From contig JAJKFH010000209.1 of assembly GCA_023333565.1 (NCBI GenBank), forward strand, positions 604,001-668,000: a stretch of 64,000 nt of DNA. The letters run 5' to 3'. Position numbers and translations under genes: made by a program. This DNA comes from Puffinus mauretanicus. Its lineage: Eukaryota > Chordata > Aves > Procellariiformes > Procellariidae. Below the pieces are notes generated by a model. That model saw only the letters and a list, made by a program, of their open reading frames with translations. It was not told the DNA's origin and searched no databases. Below are positions 25,553-37,946 of this stretch, in pieces. How positions within the stretch are numbered: the stretch's first letter is position 1; the number at the start of each line of letters is the position of its first letter.

Positions 25553-27749
25553 AAAAAAAAAAACCCACGTTAGAAATGAGTTGTATAACTCTTACTTCGT
25601 TTAGCATCTAGAATATGGGGATAAGCTCCTGTAAGATGAGGTAATCATCTTCATTCTATCATACACAGAGAGCATCTCTGTATGCAAAAACCTTCACTTT
25701 CCTATCAAAAACTTTGTAGGCAGATTTTTATTCCTTTCATCCTGAAACTAAAGGCAGCAGAAAATAAGCAGATGGGAAATCTTTATACCATTATCTTAAA
25801 GATTCAACGAGAGAAAATAGGAATTTCTTTCTCTGCTTGGAAACACAAAGGCAGAATCATTAAAAAGTGGATTTTTTTCTTGTTTACATGATGGAGAAAG
25901 AGGGATTATAACATAAGGCACATCAAATACCACCATTGGCCAGGTGAGCATAGTGGGAAATACCATAAAACTCTCAGCTCAAACACCAGCCTGGCAATTA
26001 AGAGCCAAACAGTGAGTAGTGTGAATACTGATGGAAACTTTAGAACTAGATTTTGATCAGCCAGTGTACTAATAGAATATTCAGAGAACTGTTTCTTCAA
26101 TTCCCTTTTCTAAGACGAGGAAGCCCATCAGTTCAGATAGATCATCATATATTATCTGTTCTCATTTTACATTTTTACCATTTTAGTGTATTAATTATAA
26201 ATATAAAAGTATTTTTCCAGGTTTTATTGTGTTAAATATGAGTACAGAATAAAAACACACAGGATTTTTGTGAACTGTTGTTGGATGCTTAGGACTAATT
26301 TTACCATGGAAAGGTTATTTAATCTTGAAAGTTGAGGTCTTACTTTGTATTAGTGCTGCATGCTGCACTGATGCAAGAAGAATGTCTTAAATGCCATGGG
26401 CTACAATTTACACTGGCAAAATCGCATATCTCAGGCAAATGAACTTAATCATAATTTGCATTTCTAGGGAAACATACCATTTCAAGATTTCTGTCTGTAA
26501 ATATTAACTTAATTCCAATAATCAGTTAAGTGTATTAGACACATTGAAGAATATAGTTATATCCATGGAAGATGGTTAAAAGATGCATTATCAGGTTTAT
26601 AATACCTCAGCTGAATCCATTAAATACGCCAGGATGAGTGCCACAAGTAAGAAAAAGGGATGTTTCCGGAAATAGGTGCTTATAGACCAGTATCTTCAAG
26701 ACTCCTTTAAATTACCCTTTTTCTTAATATCATTTTGAAATTCAAGTTAATAGAATAAAATTTTTTAGTTAGAAGGTATGGAGAACCTGGCATTCAAGCA
26801 GATGTTAGCAGTGTTCATCAGCAGAAACTTGCTAATGACAAGTTTCATGGTGTTTTTCATATCAAGTTTAAGGTTCCCTTTACTGAAATTTACAGGTATA
26901 AAAGCACTACTTTTACTTTTCAGAAGTATTGGACATAGACTTCATACCCTCCATATTTGGGTCACTAACATCCTTGTTTCACCAAAATTTCTACAGCAAC
27001 ATGAAATTCTATCTCAATGATGAGGCCTTTTCCTGTCAAGTCTCACTGGGATCAAGTCTTTCCCCAGTCCTGCCAACACAGTGATGTAGGCAGTAGGTAC
27101 AAGATCAACATGAAAATAATATACAGCTCTACTTGACCACCACCACATCATGCATACTCCTTGACCCCACTGTGATCCAATGTTCAGACAAAACAGAACA
27201 TGTAGCTGAAGTTGAACACAAGCAAGTCAAGGCTAATGCCATGGGCAGAGAATAAAGTCTCTGTAGAATTTGTAATTATATTTTTTTCTACTTCATCAGA
27301 TTTAAGCCTGCAGTTCAAGACTTTTCTATTAATATGTTCACATATGTTTTGCAGACAGACCAAAGTTTGCTCTACTCTACTATGAGCCTGGATGGCTTAG
27401 CATAGCACAGTGCTGAAGAAAATATACTTTGCTTTCAATCTGAGCTTATTGGCTTAAAAATAAGCTGGCGCCAATGTGGGCATATGGCTTTTGCTAGCAA
27501 CAGGCTCACATCTGTCTAGAGCACTGTGCATGGAGTAAGCTCTGGTGTGCCTGCAAAAGATGCCCCATATGTAAATAAATAGATATTGTTTATAGATTAG
27601 ACTTTCTTCTGTGTCCAGTTGTCAAGGAGATTCTGTCCATTCCAGTCAAATGCTGATCAGGCTTTAGTTATAATTAGCATTGGTCTCGTTTCTCCGGATT
27701 CCATTAACACATTTATTGCATGAAATTGTCAGTAGCCAGGAAAGTCCAT
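25553..27749. other. spacer between the two repeat copies, nothing recognised
   Basis: AT-rich sequence separating the two inverted repeat copies. It starts with a short A-rich run directly after copy A. No gene, RNA or known repeat is seen. Confidence 0.55.
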
Positions 27750-28357
27750 ATCAGGGAGCAGCAAGAGCAGGCTGCCCTGCAAGGACAGGGGAGCCAGAAG
27801 CTGAGCATGATAAGACAGGCAAAGGTCTCACCGACGAGGGTCCCACAGCACCCAAACAAGGTGAGCAGAGCAGGTCTGATGAGAGGAATCAGTTGCAGCC
27901 AAGAGTCCAAATCACTAGTCAAGTTCTTGGTGATGAGGCAGGTCCAAGGTCAAGCTGGGAAGCTGAATCAGCAAGTCAGGGATGTGATCAGGTCCAAGGA
28001 CAGTGACTTAGGTCAGGTACAGGGTCAGTGTCTCCAGCCAAGTCCATAGAACTCAGAGGTCAAGCCAGGAAGTGAGTCCACAGGTCAGGATTAGGGTTTG
28101 GATTAATGGGGTACCTGGCTAGGCATAGGCATGGCTGCAGCCCTACAGCAGTGTAGCTTAAGCAGGAACCAACAGTGAGAGCCCCAGTTTAAAAGAAGAG
28201 GGCCCTGCTAAGGCTTCTTAGAAGTCTTTTGGGGAGACCCTCAGCAGAGGCTCCCTCCAGCTGTTTCTTCATAACGTCTTTTATCAGCAAGCTGGCCTTC
28301 AGTGCAGAAAGATGAACTCCTTAAAGGGGAGGCATGCACATAGGACCCTAGCATTCC
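27750..28357 (+). repeat. unclassified interspersed repeat, copy B
   Basis: The second, longer copy of the family seen in reverse orientation at 25052-25552. It begins around GGGAGCAGCAAGAGCAGG and ends around ATAGGACCCTAGCATT, both matching copy A. The middle holds degenerate repeated motifs: AGGTCAAGCTGGGAAG at 27947-27962 and AGGTCAAGCCAGGAAG at 28057-28072, plus several CAGGTCCAAGG and GGTCAGG units. Two overlapping open frames cross it because of its composition, with no recognisable domains. The extra length relative to copy A may reflect internal duplication here or deletion in A. Confidence 0.6.
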
Positions 28358-31300
28358 AATTTGTATGAGACACTGCAATTCATCTTCAAAGGAATGTGCA
28401 CTTTTCTACATTTTTTTTATAATCCCATGTTTTAAGGTAACAGTCTTGCAATAAGCTCAATAACTTGGGCCTCAAATGAGGAAGATCTAACTTTAAGATC
28501 TACATGGAGACCACAGCTAACATAAGTAAAGCTCACTTCTGCAGAAGTTTTTCTCAGAAACATTTCAAGACTGTGAAAACAAAAGTTACATTTTAATCTG
28601 GGTTGTTATCACTTTAAAAAAGGCATTTTTAAGGAATTATTTTTTTGGTCTTCCTTTTGTAATAGAGGTATAATTAATCTGCCAACCAGCAGAGTGAGAA
28701 AAAAAAGCTACTCTCTGCATTTTTTGTTAATTTAAAAATTTCTTTTTACAAGTTTTTGTTTCTCATTTTCTGGTTGTCTTTAGAATTGTCCCTCTGCCAT
28801 CTTTCTCTTCTTGATGGGTATATGCTTATGTACTTAACTTTTATTTAATTATTTTTTTGCTGTATACATTTGGGCTTTCTGAGCAAATTTGTGCTGGTGT
28901 ACTTACTTTAAGTGTTGGTATTGCATCAGATACGAATTCCCTCAAAACAGACTGATGGTCCATCTGGTTCAGTATCCTGTTTCCTGTAATGGCTAGTAAC
29001 AGATGCTTGACAGGAGATTGCAAGAAATCCCATACAGCCCAATTTTGATACATTTATTCATTAGGGTATTATTTTCTGAGTTAAAGGTGGACTTTGTAGA
29101 GTTAATATGCTTTTATTTTTAAAAAGGTATCTTACCACGTAACAGTGATTTTTCTTTATTCAAATATATCTTCAGTCCTTTCAAACATGTGATCGGTCCT
29201 TTTATGAATCATACTAAGTGATCATAGTCATCACATAACTCACAAAACATAACTGTTTTGTCCAGTCAAAATTAAAAGTACAAATATTCAATCTTCTGGA
29301 TTTCAAATTACTTATTCAGGTCATTAGTGGATCAAATACCTGTTTACGCCATAATTTCTAGAAAGAATAATCGTACAAACTGTCAGAGAATACATTCAAG
29401 ATTAAACTAACATATCTGTGCAAATCAAACAATAAATAACATCTGGAGCACCTGGAATTTATTGAAATCAAAGATCTGTTATTCAGAAATTATTTGAAAT
29501 ATCTTTCCTCTATATACAACCAGTAATAGAACTAATATCACTGGAATATGTAGATGAGTCATTTTCTCCATTGTAATTTTTAAGTACTGCTAAATTATCA
29601 CATTCTAGTCATTGTGTTAACAAGACAAGTAAGCAGCTAGTATTGCATATAATACTCCAGTTACCTTATAATTGCTTGTAGGTAGAGATTTTTCTTTCTT
29701 TTCACATCCCTGTGCTATACACAAACCTCCAGGTCAGTGCATCTGCAGTAGTGTACACATTATAAATGCCAAGTAATGTGAATGCCGAACACATGGTTTT
29801 GTGCAGACCATTGCTATTTCTTGCCCCTGTCTGCAGCTCTGTTTCAAAGCAAGAAGAGCTGAGACTAATCTCTTCTATTGGCATTTCTTTTGTTTTTGTG
29901 ATTATATTAGAGTTAGAGTTTTAATTATTTTGTGGGACTTGAAGGGTTCCGTGTCATGAAAAGTTCCCAAAAGTAGGTCAGATATCACATGTGTGGACAA
30001 CTTAAAAAAGGGCACAAAGATGAGTTGCAATAGATGTTCAGGAAATTAAGCTGGAAGCAGCCATAGACTGTGTGGTTTTCCTGGCACTCTAAAACTCTCT
30101 AAAACAGAGACTTTAGAAAAAAAGACCTTTTAGTACTGATGCTTGCCAATCTTACTTAATCTAACAGTATACAAACAACAGAATATGTTTACAATTATAC
30201 AAAACATGTATTTTAAATTGAACTAGAACTCTGCTATTTAAGGCAACTTTCCATCACATATTGTCTTGTAAATGAATACCCCTTTATGTTAAACTATAAA
30301 AAATATTTTAAAATATATGAAGGTTCAAACTCAGGCAGTCAAAACTTTCAATATGGCTGATTTAAAGGTGCCTGCAGAAACTTGATTCTTCACCATCATT
30401 CCCCTAGCATGCTATTGTAATACTTTGCTTAATTAAAGCATTACAAACACTGGTTTTCACAGGACCCTTGTCACATTCCCTGCAGAGGATGGACAATACT
30501 TTCTTAATGAGCATTTATTCAGAGCTTTGTTTTCTGCTATTGTTCAATGTGTGGTCCTATGCCTTTTTTACTGTAAGTTATTCAAACCTTACTCAGAATT
30601 CTTTAATGCCTTTTCTGTGGCATTCATTACTGTAATGTTTGGCTCTTTCGTACAACAGTTAATTTATATTCATTTGGTCCTTATGACAATGAGGATGAAC
30701 TCCTCATTTTACAGGTGGGAAGTTGAGACAGGCAGACAGTAAAGGGAACTGTATCTTTTAAACTAAAAGTCCTAAATCTGACATCTTCAATTCCCATATA
30801 TAGAATAATTTATATGTTTATAGCACAACTACTTCTATCGCAAATGTGAGTGCTTACCATTCAAGCAAATCAGACCTCCAGGAATCAAGCTAAATCTCTA
30901 ATTTGAGATCCCCTGCAAAGTTCTTGGCTACTTAAGCCATTGAAGTAACTGAAATACTGTCATACTCCGTAAGGACTGACAGCACACAAGACATAGTTAA
31001 CTTGTGAATTTCATCAGTATTTCATAGCAGAGTAATACTGGATTTCATTGCACATTCTGAAAATGGTATTTGCTTTATATTTCTGCCCGTATCCTCCAGA
31101 CCTTACTCCTTCCCTGCTCTCCAGTTCCTAGGCCATTATATTATGCTGTTATAATGATATTATATACTGTACTGTACTTTATTATATTATTCTTTCTTCT
31201 CAGTTTTTGTTCACTGTCTGAATAGTATAATTCTCAGTCATCTTTATAGTTTCTAACCTCAGTCTCCTCATTAAGTCACTTTCACTTCCCCTAGCTGCTT

Positions 31301-32182
31301 TAAGCCTCTTTAGCATCAGCTCCCCAGGTTTCTCATCAAGTACTTTGTCTGACCTTTATCTCTACATCTTTCTTATCCATGTAGTTTAGGTAATTCACTG
31401 AAGTGTGAATAAAATAACATCTACATTGTACCAGAGCTTAATACCATTAATCAATTAGTAATAGCAATTGCAGCAAAAGTTCTATTGCATGTTCCCAATA
31501 TGGTGCGTGTTCAGTGAAGATCAATATTAGAAATTTAGTTCTAATAAGATTCCAGTTAACATCCAAGTTTATTTAGGTCTTATATAACAGTGTCACATTT
31601 GGGCAGATTTTTGTAAGGGCAGCAAAGGGAGCATTACTCAACAAATGCCATCGCCTAAATGAGGAGCTCTAAAATACAACAACTACATATAACAGATGTG
31701 GATTTTTCTTTAACCTTTTTCTTACAAGAAGCTCTACTGTTCTGGCTGAAACTTAAAAATAAAACAAAACAAAATATCCCAAGACAAAAAACATTCATGT
31801 AAAATTTTAGCTCAAATACATAAACAGTTTCAGAGTGATTAGGCATGGAGAAATGGTATCATAATGTGAAGTTTCAGGGGGTTTAATCAATAGGCAAGCC
31901 TGCCAGTTAGAATTCAATGTTACAGGAATTCATAGAAAACTATAATATACCTGCAAACTGGACAATAATTAAAAAACCCAGAAACTACATAAAAAGATAA
32001 CTGATATGATCATAAATAAAGATTAGAAATAAAAGAAATAAAGAAATAAATTACTGGTTTGTGTTTGAAGGTAAAATAAACCAGGATCACGAACACTAAA
32101 TTCTACACACATCCAGTGGTATGTAGAGAGCCAGAAAAGCCTTTCTCTGAAAAGAAAACCAGAATAATTACATAATTAAATA
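28358..32182. other. intergenic or intronic, nothing recognised
   Basis: AT-rich sequence with no gene or known repeat seen. A TA-rich low-complexity patch lies around 31136-31192. Confidence 0.6.
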
Positions 32183-32945
32183 ATTTTCTTGGAAGGGACA
32201 TCTGGAGGTCGTCTAGGTCAACCCCATGTTCCAGGCATCGTCTGCTTTGGGTAACTTGTTCTAATGTTTGACCATCTCTCCAAGCTGAACAACATATTTC
32301 TCTCAGCCTCCACTCACCAATCAAGTATTGCATATCCCCTGTCACCTTGTTGGCCATCCATTGGACTCATTTCAGTATGCCACTGTGTTTCTTGTACTGG
32401 AGAATCCGAAACTGGACACAGTATTCCAGATGCAGTTGCATAAGTGCTGAAGAGAGAGGAATAATTATTTCCCTCTACCTGCTTGGTACACTCCTGCTGA
32501 TACAGCCCAGTCCGTGGTTGACCATTGCTACAAGGCACACTGATGAATTGCATTCAATTTGTTGTCTACCATGACCCCCAGATCTTTTTCTGTAAAGCGC
32601 CTTTTATCCATTCAGCCCCAGCCTGTATAGTTGCATGGCACTATTTCATCTCAGACACCAGACTTTGCATTTGCTTGTGTTAAACATCAAGTTTCCTGTC
32701 AGATCATTTCTCTAGCCTGTCAAGGACTCTCTGAAGCAGCCTTGTCTCCAACATATCTATTGCTCCTCCCCAGCTTGCTGAGCCCTTGTTCTATCTTCTT
32801 ACCCAGACTATTAATAAAGACATTAAACAGTATTTTCCCTGACATTGATCCTTGAGGGAAACTGCTATTAACCAACCATCAGTTGGACTTCTTCCTGACA
32901 ATCACAGCCCTTTAAGCCTGAAGGTCCAACCATTTTTCCAGAGTC
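32183..32945 (-). mobile_element. old CR1 LINE fragment, reverse orientation
   Basis: A diverged antisense CR1 copy. Starting at the left, the 3'-end box (tggaagggacatctggaggt) is followed by diverged versions of familiar antisense CR1 segments: gaatccgaaactggacacag, a ttccctctacctgcttgg segment, ccatgacccccagatct and the ctagcctgtcaaggactctctg region. The same segments occur in the same order in the younger copy at 13618-14822. No reading frame survives, so it is much older than the other two CR1 copies. The right edge is gradual. Confidence 0.88.
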
Positions 32946-35900
32946 TGAGACATTGCACTTCTATCTGTCGCTGACATATAAGGTAATGAAGAAAAGAAGC
33001 AAAAATATGAGTGATTAGAGGTTAAAACCTGGCTGAGATTAACTAATGAGCTCCTTATGGCCAAGGAGCCCGACGAAAAATAAATGTTAGTTTAATGGAG
33101 AATTTAAAAGAAATCAGGTATTTCACTGTGTTCATTAGCCTTCAGACTGGCCTTTGCTGTTGTGTTTACATCATTCACAAGCAATCCTCTTGTCAAGGAG
33201 TAGTAAATTCATTAATTCTGATGTGTCAGTGTTTCCCTTGGACTTGGCTTTTGGCAGACAACTTCACTTATTTTTGAAGAACCACCCACCTAAGGAATCT
33301 CCAGTTTCTTAATCTCTTGTTAAAGACTTGTATCTCATGCCCATTGGGCATCCCTGAACAGCATAATACTGGGATTAGTTATCTGAACAGCCATTTTATG
33401 AACAAATTTGCTACACAGTTCACAGCCTTGGTAATACAGAAGACTTCATTGATCTAAAGCAGAAAAAAACATCTCAACCTTTGATTGCACTTCCTGCTGG
33501 TTCATGCTGGATAAGCCGGTGGGAGTCCTGGACATCCTAATGTATGGACAGCCCACATTATACTTGTCACATACATGATGCCATAACTCTGGTTGCAAAT
33601 AGCTCATACAGCTATTCTTGCACCTAGCAGGTGGTACAATTGCTATCATACAGAAGACTCCACCTACCATCAGCGCAGGGACTGATTATTTTTTATCCAG
33701 TTCTTCCTTGTAGTTTGGTGTGCAGGTAAATTGAAGTGCTCGTAGGTGTTGTATATGTATATGTTACCGTTGTAATTACAGTCATAAGAAACATTCTGCT
33801 TGTTAATAAAGAAGATTACTGGCTACACTGGGTAGGACCCACATCTTGCTTTCCTCTCTTATTTTTCTTAAATCTATTAATTAGGTTTAACATAGATGTC
33901 ATAAAAATCATTTGTTGAACAATAACTATCATTAATTCACTTTAAAATGTAGAAAATATTACACATATTTCTGGGAAAATTTTCTCAGCAATTTTTTAAT
34001 CTATGTGTTGATTTAGTCTTTACAGGCTTATGGAAAGGCCATTTACTTCTGTGTCAGCAAATGCAGGCTAGACTGAACCATCAGAACATTTCTGGAAAAG
34101 ATGTGATTATGGGATCACAAAGCTAACCTAGAATCCCCAAACTCTGAGCTAATATCCTTGTTCCACTATGGATTAATTCTGTGATCTTGGAAAGACAGGA
34201 TTTTTTTGAAATAAAATGTTCTAAAGTGAAGTTAGGAATTTATGACGCAATAGAATCTCTTTTTTTATCAGGCAATTCTACTCTGCACACCTTGCTACTG
34301 TTTCATACTGGGTATTCATGAAAAAGGATAACGATGAAAGTGGTAATATTAATTTTAATAGCCTTTAAGGCTTCAGAATAAATTTTGAAAAAAATAATAA
34401 TTGAAGTCGTAAAAGTAAATAATAAATGAAAGCTTGTAATTGTATTTTCCCATTGGGAGATTGCACCACAGTAATCTGAAACCTTTCTTTGACAAGATAA
34501 TTGAAATTTTTTATAAGGGAAATGTAGTTTGACTTTTCTGTAGGACTTCAGTAAAGTCTTTCTTTGGTATTGTGCCTCTAGGGAAGTTACTAGTGAAAGC
34601 GAAAATAGGGATTAGCACAAGAATTTATGGTAGATGGTAGAAGGGCCTTACAGCACCAATTCCCTCAGATCCTTGGACAGTTTCCTTCTGGTACTATGAA
34701 CTTTTCTGATTTGCTCCTTCCTTCTCTGCTGTAGACAATGCTTTGCTCTTGCAGACTCTGCTAATAGGCTTAGTGACCTGTGAGGGCCGAGAGCAGACTT
34801 CAAAAATAAACTAGAAAATTCTACTGTAATAATCTTTTATGATTTCTAGTTGAAGAAGCATTTTTAAGATGGAATTAGAATTATTTTATGAAGAAACCAC
34901 AGATGATGTATTACATTCAATAGAAAAATCACCTACAACTTTCTGTTTATGCACTGTAAATCAGGAGGTAGGCTGTTGGTTCATCTGCTGTTATAGCATA
35001 AAAGAATAAGTATAAGCAGTCATTTCTTTTCTGTGTACTATATTTATATGCATTTATATGCACTTATTCATTATAATAGTCAAGGATTTTAAAACATTAA
35101 ATAATCCTTGCATACCTACATGATAAAATGCTGCAATCTTCATATTTCTGTCAGAATTTGATGTGTGCTTTGTCTTACTACCTACAATCTCTATTTAAAA
35201 CATGGATTCTAACAGGAGATTATACAAGCACAGTAAATTTTCCAACTGCATCTTGCAACATGAAAAAAGAAAGATGCTCTTCTGATACACTGGTTTGATT
35301 CCACTTTTAGATTTGATACTAGTTTTATAGAGTGAAAATGAAATTCATCATTTGAAAAGTGATTACAGTCTGTCACCCGCTGACCCAACTACAAAAACGT
35401 TGGTAGACAGATATTGAGGTCATGGCACTAGTCATTCTGAGCAATATTTCCAAAAAAGCAATTTTCCTGGCTGCTAAAATCTACAACCTAACGGGTGGGT
35501 AGCATGCAGTCAGTGTGACAGCATTGAATATCATTTTATTTTCTGTCATTACCTTAGTTGGAATAAAAATGTTTTCTTAACAGTTTATCTACCAGAAAAT
35601 ATTTTGGAGGCTGCTTCTAAGCTCAGTGTTAAAGTAGATTTGTATGCTCCCATGTACACAGTTCTGAAAATAATCACTTAATTCCTCCAACTTGTATTTA
35701 ACTCCATTGTCAAACTGTGCTGCCACTACTGCTCACTAGTCTGTAGTTCCCAATAGAGATTTTGAAGATATTTTCAGGATATTTAAAGTTTCTCAATCTC
35801 TTTTTATGTGGATGGCAAACTTCTTTTTCCTGTTGAGAATTTCTTTTTTTATTCCTGTGTCAGATTCTTCTGTACGGTGACTGACAAGCGTATTAAGATA

Positions 35901-36706
35901 CCCTGTTGTTTGCCTACATTGGCAAAGGGAAAATAATCCTTTGGTCAAGTTATGTTGAGCATCAAAATTCTACCCAGTACGAATTAATTTTAAGGAAGAG
36001 CTGAAAAGTTAATAGATTTGTGGAGATTCAATGAATATTCAATGAATATAATAAATAAAACAGCAACAACAATATTTCTACTAAAAACAGGAACAAAACC
36101 TATGATCAACAAAGGAAAGACTCAGCTATAAAATGGAGGAACATGAAACCCAGAAATAGCTATCTAGGCACAGTAAGTTAGTACAGAACATTCTCAGAAA
36201 ATTTAACATAAACTATTCCCTCACTGTAACGAATTTTAAGCACATTGAACATAAAATGTGCAAATTTACTCAGGCAGAAAATGAGAGAGGAGAGTGAAAC
36301 ATTTGGTATCCATAAAACAGATTTTTTTATTATCAAAAGATAAAACATGAAAAGCAAGATGAAGATCTCATTGGGCTGACTGAATAAGGGTCAGTCATAA
36401 ATACCAACGTAGAGAAAATATCTTGTGAAAATATCTTTTGTCAACAAAGTTAAAAAAAACTAAACAAGCAGGATAAGTAGTACATACTCATCGATTAAGA
36501 AACATTTTTCCAACAGAAAACATTTAAAAATAGAAAAAAAATAGTAAAAATTATGTATAAAAGTATGAATTCTGCTCTGCAAATACAAAAATTTTTTTTG
36601 TTTTTTAAGAATATGCATACCATAAATTTCCTGTGGGAAATTCCTACTAGGAAAATCCAAATTACATATATCAGACACATAAAATACATAATTTTATTTG
36701 GCTTAC

Positions 36707-36788
36707 TTTCAAGCAAATCGTCAAATTCTTTCTGCTCCATGTCATCTGGGAGTTGTAGTTCACCACCCCCATTCTTTCTTGCTGACAT
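36707..36788 (-). other. putative coding exon with ATG and splice donor
   Basis: An ATG at 36788 opens 27 codons plus one base that end at a donor-like site, GAAA followed by GTAAGC (intron would begin at 36706). The peptide starts MSARKNGGGELQLPDD, continues to EFDDLLE and is acidic and hydrophilic. Past the donor the frame becomes hydrophobic, AT-driven sequence, as expected on entering an intron. A possible internal acceptor (CATGTCAG) ends at the third codon, so this could also be an internal exon. I do not recognise the protein. No partner exon was found, and 27 codons is short enough for chance. Confidence 0.3.
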
Positions 36789-37898
36789 GCTTGACAGAAA
36801 GCAAAGTATTCTGAAGTTCCATCTAGCTTCCTGCCAGGCTAATTTGTTTGATGAATCCTAGGAGTAGCACCACCTTGTGTGCATCATGAGACATGCCATC
36901 AGACCTGTAACACCTATGAATTGTACAGTTATACTGAATTAACTTGAAATGAAGCTGTCCAGGTGAGTTTCAAAAAGCTGCTTCTCTATAATATTTTGAC
37001 ATTTCCATAACAAACCTGTTTGGATTTTGTATAAAATGCTCCAACAGAAACTTTTGATATTTCCAACTAAATAATTTTCACAATTCGTGGTCCTTGACAT
37101 ATTACAAAATCTGGTTCTTCAAGGTTATACCTTGAAGTGTGTGAGGGAGACATAATCTATATTATAGTCCACTGATTAGAAAATCTAATTCAAAACAATA
37201 TGAATTCTGAAAATTTCAGAAGTATAAAGTATCAATAATTGATGGATTTACTTGGTAATGAAACTGAGTCTGCTTATTCCAATAGTAATTAATTACTTCA
37301 TAGCATGGAGGCTGCTGTGATAAAATAACAAAGTTAGTGCTGAGCTTTAGTGGTCAGTCTTCTTGGACTTCTGTAGTAAATTACCATCTCTTTGGCAGAT
37401 TTATCTACAATATGTTCAATGACAGTGTCCATTCTTCTGTAACAGGAGTGTCTGTAAAATGTTGCAGAAACATGGACTACAATGGATCAAAGTTCCCCCC
37501 TTGTTCCCTAGTGAACTGAAATACATGGAAGTTGTTCTTCAAATAGCCAAGAAGATTTCATCACGCATATTATGAACATATTCTAAATGAAAATGCCGCA
37601 AGCACCTCTCAAAAAGGAATGTCTGTCATGTCCTAAAATACTCTAAAGTGCCTAGGCAGATTTTTTTCTGTTTCTGAAGACTACAAGCTACTATTATATC
37701 AAAATATCATTGGCATTAAATCAAACTTGCATCTGTTTGTAGGTAGAGTTAAGTACAGAGGCTGTTTCCTACAGATACAGATGGTTTAATGCTTGCTACC
37801 ATGCATTGTTGTAGATGCTTTTTGAATCTAGAGCCAGTCTTTGGTATTGTAAGAGAAGCTTGTTTGGACTAGATAAACATAATTCTTTGTCCTGAACC

Positions 37899-37946
37899 AC
37901 ACACATATTCTTAAATACATCACACACATATTCTTAAATATATCAC
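37899..37946 (+). repeat. short tandem duplication, 23-bp unit, two copies
   Basis: Two nearly identical copies of ACACATATTCTTAAATA plus a short tail, starting at 37901 and 37924. A minor local duplication with no evident function. Confidence 0.85.

Noticed and set aside
27680..28049. Two overlapping plus-strand frames of about 108 codons in repeat copy B
   Set aside because: Both follow from the low stop content of a GC-richer repeat; two frames open at once with no motif argues against coding.
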